Assembly (NCBI GenBank): GCA_028564705.1
Contig: JAPXFQ010000494.1
Location: 434,001 to 498,000, forward strand
Origin: Apricaphanius iberus
Lineage: Eukaryota; Chordata; Actinopteri; Cyprinodontiformes; Aphaniidae
Direction: 5' to 3'
Length of the DNA stretch: 64,000 bases
In this document: positions 36,601 through 51,600 of the stretch, one piece after another
Layout: every line of letters starts with the position of its first letter
Numbering within the stretch: the stretch's first letter is position 1
Notes under the pieces: model-generated
What the model was told of the DNA's origin: nothing
The model's input: only the letters and a program-made list of their open reading frames with translations
Database searches by the model: none
Position numbers and translations under genes: made by a program

Positions 36601-39600
36601 TATTCAGCCCTCCTTCAATAAAGTGCAACTAACTGCCTCCAGTAGCTTATACTGGTATATAGTTGTCTCTTAGCATACATCCAGATGTTCTTTGAAGGCC
36701 TCAGAAGTTTATAAAGGAACATTAGTGAACAAAGAGCTTTGATCGTTACTTAGTTTATCATCTGAGGATGGAAAGAGTACAGAGTACAGTCCACATAAAC
36801 TACAAGAGAATCAGACAAGATGCCCGTTGTAACTCTGGAGGAAATGCCAAGATCCACAGCTTAGTTGTAGACCATGAAGGAAACAACAAAAATGTGGGAG
36901 GTGTTCTGATCACATGAGAACAAAACGGAACTTCTGGCCAAGGCAAATCTGTTAATGAAACAAAGACAGAAATTGTATCTGCAGTTTCTCAGCCTAACAT
37001 GTGGAAGAAGGTGCTCTGATCAGACAAGATCCAAATTCCAAAAGTGTTATGGGTAGAAAATTAGCCCTGGACATCACCATGAAAACATAAACCACTCAGA
37101 GAAACATGTCAGTGGTAAAAATCATTATCTTGGGTGCTTTTCTTCAGCAAAAACAGGAAGGATGTTATGGCTAAATACAGGGCAGAATAAAAAAAAAAAT
37201 CCAGTTATGCTCCCAATGCCAAACTCGATATTCACAGATGCTACTTATGAATCCCATCTGAGGTTCCACTATTTCTGAGGTTTGGGCAATAATGCCTAAA
37301 ATGCAATAAGAGACTGGAGCAGTAACATTTGGGTCCTAGAAAGTTTTGACTAAGAGGATCTGAATTAAAATGTCAGGCAAACTTTTCAGATTTTTGTTTT
37401 AAAAAATAACCCCAAAAACATTTCAAAACAATGTACGCTACATTAGAGTACTTGTCTTGCAAGCAGAGGATTGTAGGTTCAGTTCCAGCTTCCTCCTGTA
37501 ACATGTTGAGGTACACCTGGGCAAGGCACTTAACCACAAGTTGCTTACCGAGCTTTGTTTTTGTGTGTAAATGTGTGCACGTTTATGAGTGCGAATGGAT
37601 GAATGTGGCTTCAGTGTAAAATGCTTTGAGTGGTCAGTATGACTAGACAAGTTCAGACCATTTACCATTTACTTTTTCTTTCAACTACAGAATTATGTTT
37701 TCCTTGTTTTAATTGGTCACATAAATACACAGTAAACTATATAGTAATTTGTAGTTTTATTGTAAAAAGGCAAAACAATTTTGAATCTATTGTCAGTTCT
37801 AGAAACTTCCGGGCAGATGGTCAAAGGAGGTGAAGACGTGGTTGTAAGAGGGAAGTGATTAACTGTTAAATATGAATTTTGGACCAACTGGGTGTAGTAA
37901 AAAGAATAGGGGACAGTTGGTGTCGACCCAGGGAGGACGGAAAAGCAGCAATCTGTTGACCACTGAGTCACATTGATGATTTTTTTCTTCCGCTGCCCAC
38001 CTCTCCAAGGCGGAGGTGATTCAGGTTTTCCTTTTAAGCCAAAGGACAAAGAAGGCTGAGCTTTATGGCTGTTCTGTTACCAAGCTCTCACTCCAGCGGG
38101 CTTGTGACTGTCAGTCCCTCTTGTTGAAGGAGCGCAGTACAGTTTGGCAAAGCCACAGACTTGTGGTTAATTGTAAATTATGCTGATGCAGGCTCATTCT
38201 ATCAGTTCCCCTTGGTTGCATTCAGATGGTGTACAGAGATGTGAGGTTAATCTGGATGCTGCTGGCTGGCTGTGGTTTTGTCAAATCTTCCTACACACTA
38301 ATAGGCTTATTATTTTTATTGCCTTTTTTAAAGCTTAATCTAGACTTGTTGATTAGATCCCAAAGAATAGAGCTTGCTTCTGGGAGTTGAAAAAGAACAC
38401 ATTTTAAAGAATACATTGTGCTATATGCATGCTTTGTTTTGCACATACTTTAAACTACATGTTTAGTAAAAAAAATATAGACAAAACACAGTAGTTCTAA
38501 CATTATTGTTTAACTGTTGATAGGGAAAAAAAAGATAGCAGTTTTTGTGCATCTGGAAAGAAAAGCATTTCTAAATGCAGCGGTTCAATACATTTGAAAA
38601 CATCTGAACCTATTTATACCAGTAATGATTAAAGTAAAACTCTTTTTCTTCAACACACAAATGTTTATTTAAATTTTTTGGAGAGATTATGTCTCACAGC
38701 TAATGAAAACCAAAAAGATAAACAGGGGAAAAAGGATTTAACAAAAAAAGAAATATTATGGCCTGTATAATCATGTGGATGCTGACAAGCTGAGGAAACC
38801 TTCCTTAACACTTTAGCAGTGCCACAGACATTGCCTCCATACAAGGCATATTAATGCAGTAATCCATGCAAAAGAAGCAGTGAGTGTAATTAATTTAAAA
38901 TAAATGGACATATTTCTCAGTCGACCGGCACATATGTATTAAAGATATACACAAATTAATGATTTTCATCCAAATGACTGCTTGAAATATATCACTCACA
39001 ATACCAATCTGTAAATTACTTTTACTTTTAATTTCACTTTCCTCAATAAATTTACTTTTTGGTGATATTCTGGTATTTGGTGATGCAGTTGCAATACACC
39101 AAATACTTTTAAGGTGCAGATATCTAATCTGCAGCCATTGGCCCAGTGTTGCTGTGTTATTTTCCAGTATAGGGTATAATATATTAGGAAAAAATTAGCT
39201 ACATTGTTATATTGGAGGACTCAAATGCAGGCCAATTCTTCAATACCTTCATGATATATCGATTATTGTAAAGCACAACTGCCAGGATTTATTATTAGCT
39301 TCTGTTTGCATGTTTTACTCCAGTTTTCTGCATCGTCTCTGCTCTTAATTCAACGAGTAGATTATTCTAATTACATGCTGGTGCAAGCATGCCCTTCAAA
39401 ATCCAGCAGATGTTTGAAATATGTCTTCATTTCCTATCATGTCTCTCTTACCCTTGGTTTTCAATCTAACTATAACATCCAAAATGGGCAGGTGCAAAAA
39501 AAAAAAACAGAAGGTAAATATTTATTTACTGCAGGGATCCTAATCTCCAACCCTGAAAGGAAACGCTGTTATAGATGATGGATGGATTGTGCTAGCGATT

Positions 39601-42600
39601 CATATTAAATACATAACTCAAATTTGGGACAAAAGTGTAGATTTCTTAGATTTATTTGTAACCCCAACATGAGCAGCAGATCATTCCTCATATGTTTGTA
39701 GATTCAAGCGACGCACAAACTCCATTTGGCACCTGCAGAAGCTTTTAGCTACCCAACATAGAATCAGACCAGACTGGCTGACTAAACACCGTCAAAACAA
39801 TCTGAACAAAATAACCTCAAAAACAAGACTACTAAAGCACGAAACTTAAAATTGACAAACAACTGTTGTAATCACAAATTGAGACCAGGTGTGGATAGGA
39901 GGCTAAATATCACACTGACAGAAAACAAGATCGACTGGCTTCTGTACAGAGCAGACTTAACTGAAAACTAGATATAACTGAGCAGGTCCACCATTCAAAA
40001 AAAAATTTCTCACAAAAATAAAATAACAAAGAAACCATTTGACCATAATTTACAACTGTGATTTTATGATACAGTAAAGAACGGAGCTCAAGGATGTGAA
40101 TGCCAATTTACTGAAAAATATCAATATTTAAGCTTTTTTTTATACGTTTTTGATTCAGGGGAGAGGAACAACAAAATGTAAATGCGCATCTGCATGGCTG
40201 TTTAGCAGAGTGCAAAGGCAAAAGCATGCCCAAGCTCTTACTTTGGAGACTGCATGGTTCATGAGGTCCAAATAAATGTTCAGCCTTTTTTTTCACAAAC
40301 AACAAAATCACAGCTTTTGATTCCACTTTAACCAGTCTTTTTTAAACTTTGAGTCCAAAAAGGGCCCCCAGTGTTTTCACATGAGTATAATTGTTGGAAA
40401 AAAAATTCCCACCTTTCATGTTACGGTAACAAGCGTAATATTTATTGAGAATTTTTGAGATAAACACAAAGTAAGTAACAAAGTCTTTTTTTTTGCTTTT
40501 TTTACAATTTCAAAGTGTGGCAGGCTTTTGCATTTAGCCCCCTCTAATTTCATAACAAAAAAGTTTTTGTTTTGTTTTTTTGCATACATGCAAAACTCAG
40601 AAAATTAGATCAAGGTAATCTGCTGTGTGCTTGATTTGTTACATCATACTGGGGATGCTTTTCTTTACCAGGAACAAGCAATAGTTCAGTGTTAATCGGA
40701 AAATTAATACGGATAAATACAGGGCAATTCTGGAAGAAAACCTGTTAGAGATTCAAAAAGACCTGAAAATGAGCCTGATTAACTCTTTAGCAGCCTGGTA
40801 GAGATGTAACCTAAAGACTTGCAGATATCACAGTAAAACCTTGGTTGACTCAGAGTGGCTGAATACAAATGCACAGCACAATTTTTACATTTTATTTGTA
40901 AAACATTCATAAAATGATCTATTTTTCATAATTATTACCTATTTTGTTTGTCAATTTCAAAAAAGTGCAATAATAGTTTTTGCGTTTTTTGTTATAAATC
41001 CAGTGCAAATAATATTTAAGAAATGTTCTTAGAGTTGTTAGGCACTTGGCTGCACAGTCTTTACACATTCCCTTTGCATATTTGCCTTTGGAAACCTTAC
41101 TGTATTTTTGTTCTTGTCTTTTATATTCAGTCACTCTTAACAATGTAGAGACAAATCTGTGAAAAAGTCATAAAAAGTATATTAAAACGAAAAGATACAT
41201 TATAAAAATAAATTAAACGATAAATAAATAATAAAAATGATCAATTACTATTTATCGTGCTTAGAATTTTTCTGTTTTTCTATTTTTAAGAAAATTACCA
41301 ATTTGGAGATGGGTAGATAGTGTAATGTATGCTTCTGTTTCAGTGGAATGTATTTCACCATTAACCTTTATCCAAACTATTATATGTAAGCAAATGGTCT
41401 ATCATTTGAAGTGAAATGAAGCACAGAGAAGGAAGAACCTGTGTCAGCTTAAATTTTTTGCACCGATTAAAAACAGCTTTTCTAAAAGCAACAGTTTCAC
41501 ATAGTTCTCTAGTTGAAAACTTTAGCAATTTGTTGGAGTCTAAGTAATGCTGCAGATTGGTCTCGGTCCCCCGTGGCTCAACAAACCGATTCGTCTGACG
41601 GTGGAAATGAAGCGGCACTAATGTCCTCTCTTTTAGCTTGGCTCACATTCATCACTACGTTTGTTTTCTCTCCCACATCAGGACCTGGGGAGTTCAGACG
41701 GTCCCCCGCGGAACTGGAAGGGCATAGGGATCGCCATGGTGGTGATCCTGGCAGTTATGTCCTTGGTCATCCTCTCCGTTGTCATCCTCACCCCCGGTAA
41801 GAAAAAAGGTGTTGCAAAGGAGCGAAGGAAAAGAGGAATCAAAGTGGAAAGCACCATTTTAATCCAAAGCTTCTTACATGAAAAGAACAGTTTTACTCTC
41901 ATGTTGGTAGGCAGGAGGCTTTAACTTAACACAAAGAGTAGAGAAGGGGGAAGAACTAATCAGGCTATGTTTAAATCCACTTACCATTTGTTTTTTCTTT
42001 ACAAGAACCACCATAAATAAAGCAGTTCAGTCGTTTTGATGGGTTAAAAATCTCTTTGACTCTTTTTTGTCATAGTAGTTGCCAGGCAACCATAGGAGAC
42101 TCCAAGAAGTTATATCTCTTGGCCAAGTAGTTTCTGAGAGATTATGAACCCCAATAAACTAGGACCAGTTAGCACCAATTAAATGAACAAGATATAAAGT
42201 GTTTATTAGGATGCTTTAGCAGAGGCTGGAAGCTAGATGTGTCTCTTGGTCTCCATTTCTCTTTGTTAATTTGCCTTGTACGTTATCACATTTGTAGGAC
42301 AAACGTGAGAGTGGCATCGATCTTCTCAGCTCTGAAAATCGATGCTATAGAAGAAACAATTTAAATGCACATCTCCTGTCACATACTATATGGCTTTCTT
42401 AATTCCCCTTCAAAATGCTATCTGCAGTCTTCTAGATCTAGTCAAAACAGCTTTTGATTCCTGCAGGTGGTATCCTTGAATCTCCAAAATGTGAAAAGTG
42501 GAAGACCTTGCTTGATATTATTTATACTCTCTGTTTCTATGAAAGACGCCAACAGATTTGAAAATCTGTTATTTACAGATTTCTTCTATTTTTGCTTTTT

Positions 42601-45600
42601 TTGTCAGGCTTATATGTTTCTGATCATCAAACACAATTTACTATCTAGCATTCCTTAGTTAATACAAAAAGAAGTTTTAAAATTATGATTTCCCCTTATT
42701 GAGGGAATACAACTATCCAAACTAACCTGGATCCTCTGTGAAAAAGTAAAAACTGGTTTCCAGTTAAAGTCAGGCTAAGACATCTCAATTTCATTCTGGT
42801 CTGAACTTTTACTAAATTAATCCAATGGCTGGTATCAATTCAAATTTTAAGACTCAATTTAATTCTGATTCTCAAGAGTTGGAGTTAATTATCACAAGCC
42901 GATCCGAAACGATCTGATTCAATCTGATCCAGTTTGATACTGATACGGGTCACTGCTATTAAAAAGGTTTTTTGAGCTGTCATCTTGATTATATGCCTGT
43001 AATTTAATGACTTAACACTGGGTGAGCAACAGTTCACCGGGGAAACTGTACACTTTCAGACGCATGATTTAAAATGGCCGTCTGGAATTTTCTTTCCGTA
43101 TTCAATTTTTGAACTTGCGAATCGATTCAATATCTATGCGAATCGATTCAGAATAGATTTTCCTATTTTTTTTCAACACAGTACTAGTTACTCCAACGCC
43201 TTTTCCTTATTATTTTTGAGCCATTTAGAGTTGAATCTGCTGGTGTACTTTGGATCAGCTCAAGGTCACAATCTCTAACTGAAAAATAAGCCAATATCCA
43301 CGTTCTGGGCCATTTCAGGAATCAGCCAAGTAGCCTACTAGCCTTGGGGTATTTGGGGTTCTTGGTAATCGCCCGGTAGACTCACTGAGTGAAAGCTGTG
43401 GATGACTCATGCTGATTGGTTGTGACTCGGCAGAAAATGATATCAGAAAACATTGCTTAACAACCGGCATTGTAAAATTGGAAGCGCGTCTGTTGTGCGG
43501 TGTATAACAACATTGCAAACAGAAACACGGCAACTATCCTTGCTTTCTCCATTTTCGACAGTACAAGTCATCCAGGCCCAAAGGAAGCAAAGCGGTCCCA
43601 AACCACCACACTACCACCCCCATGCTTGGCTGTCAGTATGATTTTCTTTTTTCTTTAATTAGGGATGTGCAAAGCACAGTGTATTGGTATTTGTATTTGT
43701 TGCAGGGGGGAGAGTATTTATATTTGAGTAAAATTCAAAATAGGCATAAAAGTCCATTTCTTTTCACATTACACTTCTAATTTACGTCATTATCCATTTG
43801 AATAATTATGGATATGCAATACAGGTTGATCTTTCAGTGAATATGTTTTGGGAACATAATTGAAAAGAGACCACAATAAAGGCCACTGTGGACACAAAAT
43901 CTTTAAAAAACAGAGAGAAAAAAACTGTTGGGGCACGGTTGTACGCTGCAAAGACCGATGGGTAATGTGTTCATGTTAATTGTGGAAGATCTCTGTTGTA
44001 CATTATAGTTTGTGTTCCAAATGTAGCCGTGCTCCTTAGTTATCCTTTGAGTTATGTTGTTTTCAGTGTTTGGTGTTAATTTTCTGTGCACCATCATAGA
44101 GATGGCAGTGCAGAAGTGTCCGACTTGACTCTCACGATCATGTGGTGTAAAATTGCGAGGAGTGCAAGTGAACTTTTATCTCTAGTGACTAATTTCCTGA
44201 TGGTGTACCACTAGAAAATTTCATTAGTCCTGATCACAAATAATTTATAAAGTATTTGTTTGAAAAAAATATTTGTACTAAAGACGTTATTTTTGCCTTT
44301 CCGAATACCTTATAGCTTTATGTTCCACTTTGTCATCATCGGTCCAAATAATATTTTTCCAAAAGACAAATGTGAGAAGGGCCTTGCTGTTATGTCCAGT
44401 CAGCAGTGGTTTTGATCACAAACCTGTAATGTGCCAGGTCCCTTTCCTAGGGTTGAGCCAGTTAAACACTGATTGAGGCAAGTGGGGTCACAAGTGCTTT
44501 GGATGTTGTTCTGGGTTCCTTTTGGGTCAAAGATTAATTTCCTTTCTTTAATCTGTATTAAAATGACAGAGCCTTTATCCATTCCTTCCATCCCTTTTAA
44601 GTTGGTTTTAGTTATTTGGGTTAAATGGTGCAGTCTTAAATTAATTTTGAAACACCATCCCCTCATTTTAAAGTTCCTGTGTTCTGTTTTTTGTGATCTT
44701 TCAGCTTATTTCATGTTGCCAGACTGGTTCTCACTGAGTGATTTCTTGTATCGACAAGTCTGGCAGTAATCAGACTTGGTTGAGGCTTGTGAAGAAAAAC
44801 TTTGCTTTTTAAAAGAAAATGGCATTAATTAATAAAATAAGTGGGAGGGGATTATGTTTTCATATGAGGTTTGGTTTGGTTTGGATAGCTTCTTCCTCAA
44901 TAAAATTAAATTATTGTTTGCCTGATTTGAAATTATTTTGATGTTCTGAAAATTTTAGATGTGATAAAAAGGCAAAAAACAAAAGAAATTTTTAAGGAAG
45001 GGGGGGTGGTACTTTTTCACTCCTTGATAACATTTTGAATCCTAATTTCCTAACAATACAGTTTCCCTTTGATCTGTGAAGTAGGGTGAAGGTAGTGGTG
45101 TATGATTGTTTTCATCTTTTGGTGTGTGTTTATTTTTTGCTTAATTAATCATTAAGGAATGCACACTAGTTTGAGCAATAAGACATTTGATTCTTCTTTA
45201 CTAGCTCTTATTGATTGTTATTATAGTATTTAACTGAAATTTACATTTCAGCATGAACATTTTTATTTAGAAAAATCTGAAAGATGAATTTAAGAAAATT
45301 CATCATTCAGATTGATTTTTTTTTTTTACTCTGATGCACAAAATTGTTTGGTTTTTGAAACCCGAAATACCAAGATGTTAAAAAGTGGGCCAAGCCCTGC
45401 TTTCATATGAACAAAGGTTTCTCTCATAGTTTGCTCCATCTCTCTGCCTTTATAGACGAGTCTCACTTGTTACTCCGCTCCCATGTAACGATGGAGGATC
45501 TGGAGAGCGAAGAATTTAAAGTTCACGATCCCTGTGCGGTATGGTTAAATGGTGAGCATCCACGTTTTGGAGTCACACATTATTTTAGACTGGCAATGTG

Positions 45601-48600
45601 TTAATTTTCAAACTCACAATGTTCTGAACCCTGACAGATAATGAAGTGGCCCTACGCACCAGAGAGGGACATGTCCTGACATTTACCCTCAACAACAACT
45701 TAACCACAACTCTGCTGGACAACAGCTCTCTGGTAGGACATCTTAAAGCATCGACTCTCTTACATTAACTCATAGAATGAGCAAATAGGTTGATAGAAAT
45801 GAAAACCAAGAGACAGATGCTATGGGGATCTGCTGCACCACATGGCACATTTTAGACAAAAAAAAAAGACTTGGCAGGTTGACGGTATCAGCGCATATTT
45901 CCCCCCCAATCCGGCTCCTCTGTGAGCCCTCAACATGTGCCTTCAAAGAGATCCTTCCATATGAGGGCATCGTATTGAAAACCGCCTCTGCTCAACACTA
46001 ACAGACTTATGTGGGTCATCACAGCAACGCTCAAAGCAGGGTTGTGTTGTCAGTGTGATAAGTGTCTTCCCTGTGCTGAAATGTTCGTTTGTCATCTCTG
46101 CTTCCATAAAAAAAAAGATAGAAAAAAAGGACAGATAAAAATTTTGCTAAGTCAATTTTCCGTTCACATTTCAAAATATATGTAGATTACGAGTAAAAAG
46201 TAAAGTATTAAATTAGAAATACATTTAAATCTGCTAGAGGATAAATTAAAAACATGTATAGAGTACTGTACTGTATAATTCAATTCAATTCAGTTTATAT
46301 AAATAAACTGAATTGAATTGAATTATACAGTACAGTCATATGGCATATAGTGAGGAACATTAGTATTTGAACACCCTGCGATTTTGCACACTCAAAAAAA
46401 ACCTGCTGGGTGAACATAATAAAATTATGTAAATCACTTCCTGATTTAACTGATTTGGGTGGATGTAGCAATAAAGAATAGTTTTCTGAGCACCTGCACT
46501 AACCACTTTGCTACACAATAACTCAGAAAACCTGTATATATAATAACATATATGACATCATTTCCACTGTTAACAAAAAATTATTATGATATTCGAGTCC
46601 CATCCCCTGCTGTTTATTTTTGTGACTTATAGCAACCTAAATGTATTACCTTGACCCAACATGTTTACATTTAGTTCACTTAACAAAATTCTTTATTGCT
46701 TAATCGACCCAAATCAGTCGGGTGGAAATTATTTACATCATCTTATTATGTTCACACAGCAAGTTTTTTTTTTTTTTTTTTGAGTGCATTTCTCCCTCTT
46801 AGAAATAATGAAGGGGTCTGAAATTCACATTTTAGGTGTATTTACACTGTGAGAATCGCCATTTAAAAAAAATCAGGAACTCGCGTTGCACGATTTTTAA
46901 AGAATCTATTTGTATTTTAAACGTTTTTTTGTTCAAAATCTCAAAATATATGGCCCTTTTCATTCTCTCCTTTACTTCTGTCCTGTCCCCTTCACAGAAA
47001 AAAACAGCCCCAAAGCATGATGTTTCCACCTCCATGCTTCAATGTAGAGATGGTGTTGTTGGGATGCAACTCATCCTTCTTTTTCCTCCAAACATGAGGG
47101 GTGAAGTTTAGACCAAAATGTTCTGTTTTGGTCTCATCTGACCACATGACTTTCTCCCATGCCTCCTCTGGATCATCCAGATGGTCATTGGCAAACTTCT
47201 GATGATCCTGGACATGTGATGACTTGAGCCGGGGAACCTTCCGTGCAACGCATGATTTTAAACCATGAAGGTGTACTGTAAGAAAAAGTAGTCCGTTTTA
47301 TAATCATCCCATCCTGAAAAAATAATGGCTCAAATATATCAAAAGACCACATTTAAATCAACAGAATTGCCCATAGAGTATTTACATTCTCACCTGAACT
47401 CCAGACACAAATTCAGAAGATGTATTATTGCGCCAAATATTCTCATTAACTTTTAAAGGAGGTAGGTGTTTAATATTCAGATGTTTAAGATGGTATGCAA
47501 GGAGGTAGAGAGGTACTTCACTATTTACAAATTAGAAGAAGCTACCATTAATCTTTTTTAGAACACTTCTTTATCTTAGCGGTCACTCTCTTTAGATTTT
47601 TGAATTAAGATACTACAAGTCAAAAAAATTGATTAACAGGATATAGATTGACAAATGTGGTGATTATAATGAACTGCTCCTAAGTAAAAATACATTAAGT
47701 GAATATGATAAATGTTTGTTGTAGTTACAGGCATCTTTTAAAACAACATTTGTCTGTTGTGTTTTCAAAAGTTCCCCACATTTCAGAGGTGTTGTGGCAG
47801 TACAGCTATCCTTTCCTTTTGATGTTTTCATTCCTTTCAGTTCTAAAGAATTTTTGCTTTGCTGTTTTTTCCGCATCTGCAAGCATAACATAAGTTGTGG
47901 AAGTGAATGCAGATTTTGTTGTTGTATTCTGCTGTTCTAAAATTCTCTACCCATTCCTTCTACTGAAGTGAGGTCAGAGCTGCTGACAGTCTGCTAATCT
48001 TACCTTCTTTAATATGCAGTCATATCTTTTTATCATGTACATCATTTAGTTTTCTAATCTGTTGGCAAATACAACAACAATGTTCTAGGAAATTACACAA
48101 ACTTCAAGGCTACATTCTTTCATCTTCTGTGAAGTGTCCTCTTCTGCAATAATGCTGCCGTAAATGCAGTGTAAATGAGTCAGTAGCCCTGATACCTATA
48201 CCATCACAGAGCCTAGCTTTTAAAGTAGCTGCTGAGAGCAATCTTTATGGTCTAGATCACATAGTATCTCCTTCTTCCAAAAGAGTTTAGACCTAACAGT
48301 ATTTTTAGAATGATTTATATTTCCCATGACTTAAAGGTCTCCTTCACTGAAAATCATGAAAAACTCTTTCTTCTTAAAATACAATTGGTCACTCTGAGTT
48401 TCATAAGCATGGTGCATGTGAACATATTTTCCGTTAGCCACAGAAAAAACCCAGAAAAGAAATAAAGTGAGTCATAAAAAAAACAGTCCCTTCTGCATCA
48501 CAGGGAAAATTAATAATCTTGTTCTTTACCTTGCCTAGCAGCTGCCCACAGGAAGGCTGATTTTTGTAGCCTGGAGAGAGCAGAGCAAGTCTCTGCTAAT

Positions 48601-51600
48601 AGAAGCTAGAAGCCGAAGATAACTGTTAGCAACAAAGCTATCTGTTAGCAACTGAAAAGCATGGCAGATCAGGCTTAGTTTTTATTTGTAGACATAGCAC
48701 ATCATTAGGACTGCTGTATTTTTTTACACAAGAAAGATGAGCTGAGGAAGGAACTGTTGGAATTTGTTTTGGAACACCAACATTGAAGTAACGTGATTTA
48801 AATATTTGATCGAAGGCATCAAAATAGTCTCTTTGTTTGTAGCCAAACAGAGACTAGATGCTTGCATATTGTTGATAATACTGAGTTATACTCGTGATCC
48901 TGATGTTTCACCACATCCACACCTCCAAGAAACTGCAATCGCTTGAAACAGGACTGAGACAGCAATTATTTCTACATAAAATGGCTCTCAATGCAAAAAA
49001 TTGAGCAAGAGATCCATTGGAAATTTAATGAATAAAAACCGAGCGATTGCGACCTTTAAGAGACACTCCTGCAGCTATATATCTAACATTATCGGGTTAT
49101 TCAGACGCTCTGTCTGCACTGACAAAGCTTTACTAATCTCAGTGTGCCGAATGCTTAGAGCAGCTCCAATCAATGGCAGCCAAACCTACTTTGTGATTAA
49201 TAAATGTAACAATAATTTGAATGCAATTTTATAACCTGTTCAGTAAGTAATACCACCATTACCATTTAGCGTATTTGCCTCTTTGTTTCAATAATCTAAG
49301 GAAGTATGCTACCTAATTCAAATTTTAACTACGTTATGGTTAACGATGTTATGCAGACACCATGTCTCCGCTGACGACGTTTCCCTAATTTCAGTATGCC
49401 GAATGCTTGGAGCGGCTAATGATAACAGCCTAATATCATAGACTGTATACATCTACATCTAAGAATAATTTCACGTCTCTGTATGGAGCATTGACCCTAC
49501 ATTCCTAGATGGTCAGCTTTTGTGGAAAAAGAAGTAAAACAAGACAGTGATAGCACAGCAAAATTGATTTGCTGTCTTCTTATGCAGCAGCAGCAGAGTA
49601 AATTTTACACCCTTCATCAATTTACACACACAGTACATAACATAAGATGCATCATACATAATGAACGTATCTTGTAAACATAGCAGAACCTCATGGTTAG
49701 ATCCAAGTAAAATGCCATTTTAAATGCTCCTTTAGTATGCTGCCAAATTAACATTTTAACTATGGTATGTTTCAGTTTTGCCTTTCTATGCATCTGATTG
49801 TGTTAGACAATTTATTTTCCAGCTAAACAAGGTTTTGAAAAATATGTTGAACAGTTCTATGGTTCAACGATCGAAAACTTTATACCCCATAGCTATACCA
49901 CATAGATGGCACAGGAAAAGATTTTTGCAAATGCAGTGTAGATTTTGCAGCACTGATATAATAAATAAATATCTAGATGGTAAATGGCCTGTACTTGTAA
50001 AGCACTTTATCTAGGAAACATTGACAGAAGTGAGTCTGACGTACACCTGTTTCACTGGACTGTCTGACCACCACCAGCAGGCAAGGCAGGTGAAATGTGT
50101 TGCCCAAGTACACAATGTTGGAAATATATGGAGCAGGGCTTCGAAACGGCAAGCATCAGGTTGTAGAACAAACTCCTTAATCCTGAGCCACAGTCGCCTT
50201 GAACTCAGGCAGTATTCATGTTTGCACTGATTATGTTTCTCTCACTCAGCCTGCCAAATGTTTGGAGCAGCTCCAACTGACTGCAGTCTGACCTATTTTA
50301 TCGTTAATTGAGTTAATTTTAAACTAGATCTAGCACTATATAGCATTAAATGAGGAAGCCACGAAAAGGCAAAAGTAACTTAATGTGCTTTTGAAATTTA
50401 GTTTTATCCGTTTGCCCAAGCCTAGAAAAAAAGTGCATAGTATAATTACAAAAAGTAAAGAGAGATACCCTATATGAAATACTTGCCCCAAAATATATGG
50501 TTGCCAAAGTTTCAAAAAAGTGTGTCGTTATTTTTCTCAGATAATATGCAATTTTCCCCGAGGAAAATTCAATCATTGAGCTCCATAAGCCATTTGTCAG
50601 TAGGGAGAGGGGAATTGGATTTCGGATGAGACTGAAATGCACTTTTTAGCAGCACATAAGGTCACTTCTATAAATTTAATGTGTGCATTATTCTTTATCC
50701 TTCTACAGTACAGTGTTTATTTTACACCCTTCCTCTTACATGCGGTACACACAACATACAAGTTCCGGATGTCCTAAGTGACTTTTTGATGGATTTCACT
50801 GAGTTGTCATTGGTTTGAAAAAGGTATTCTTCAGAAGATTCACAACTAAAGTGACCAGTTCATTAAGATGAGATTCTAAGAAGATAACGTCGTACCTACA
50901 GTAGATGACTGTCTTGGCATCTTTGTTTACATAAATCCAAATTGATTGGTCCCATATATTGACTAAAGGGTTGTCCAACCTCTTTTGGACTAAAGCAGAC
51001 TACAGTTCTGCTGATAAAATTGAGGTAAGATGGAGAACACCACTAATGATTGTCCTGTGTACTCAGAAAAAAGTATCATCTGATTAAAAAAAAGAGTGTA
51101 TACCTCAAAAAATAAAATTCACTTAAACTGATAAAATATTTTCGCTTTCTAAACTGTTATGCTTTACATGTTTTGTTCTCACTTCTTGTTTCACACAAAT
51201 GACATTGTTGCCGCCTACAATCTCAATTTCCTGTATGAACAATCCTTTGTTTCTGTGCTACTCAATACAAATTAATTGATGGCTTAGATATTCACAAAAT
51301 GGCATTTGCATAAACCATTGAGACATATTTGAGACTGCGGTTGATTAAAAGATGGTAGAAATCCATGTTACTCTTCAGCTTCAGCCTCTGGGACAATCTA
51401 ACCTGGTTTTAAACTAAATCAAGACTCCAAAAACATTTGCTGCAGATAATATATTAACTTGTAATAAGATTTTAACAGACCCTAAGTTCAGAACATCTGT
51501 AATATTAGGTTAGGGCTTCAGCTTACAGAGAGCGACGAAAGCAGAATTTTTTTTTTATTATTCCTCGTACTGGTCATTCTTGTGCACTTTGACTTTTTTA

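Larger units (their letters stand above)
41797..45455. other. dpp intron 2
   Basis: Begins GTAAGA, ends TTTATAG. It contains two repeat relics listed separately, near 42840-43160 and 43470-44760. No exon seen in the rest. Confidence 0.55.

Noticed and set aside
41513..41800. 95-codon open frame overlapping dpp exon 2
   Set aside because: It uses a different frame from the conserved NWKG/transmembrane segment and crosses the splice acceptor.
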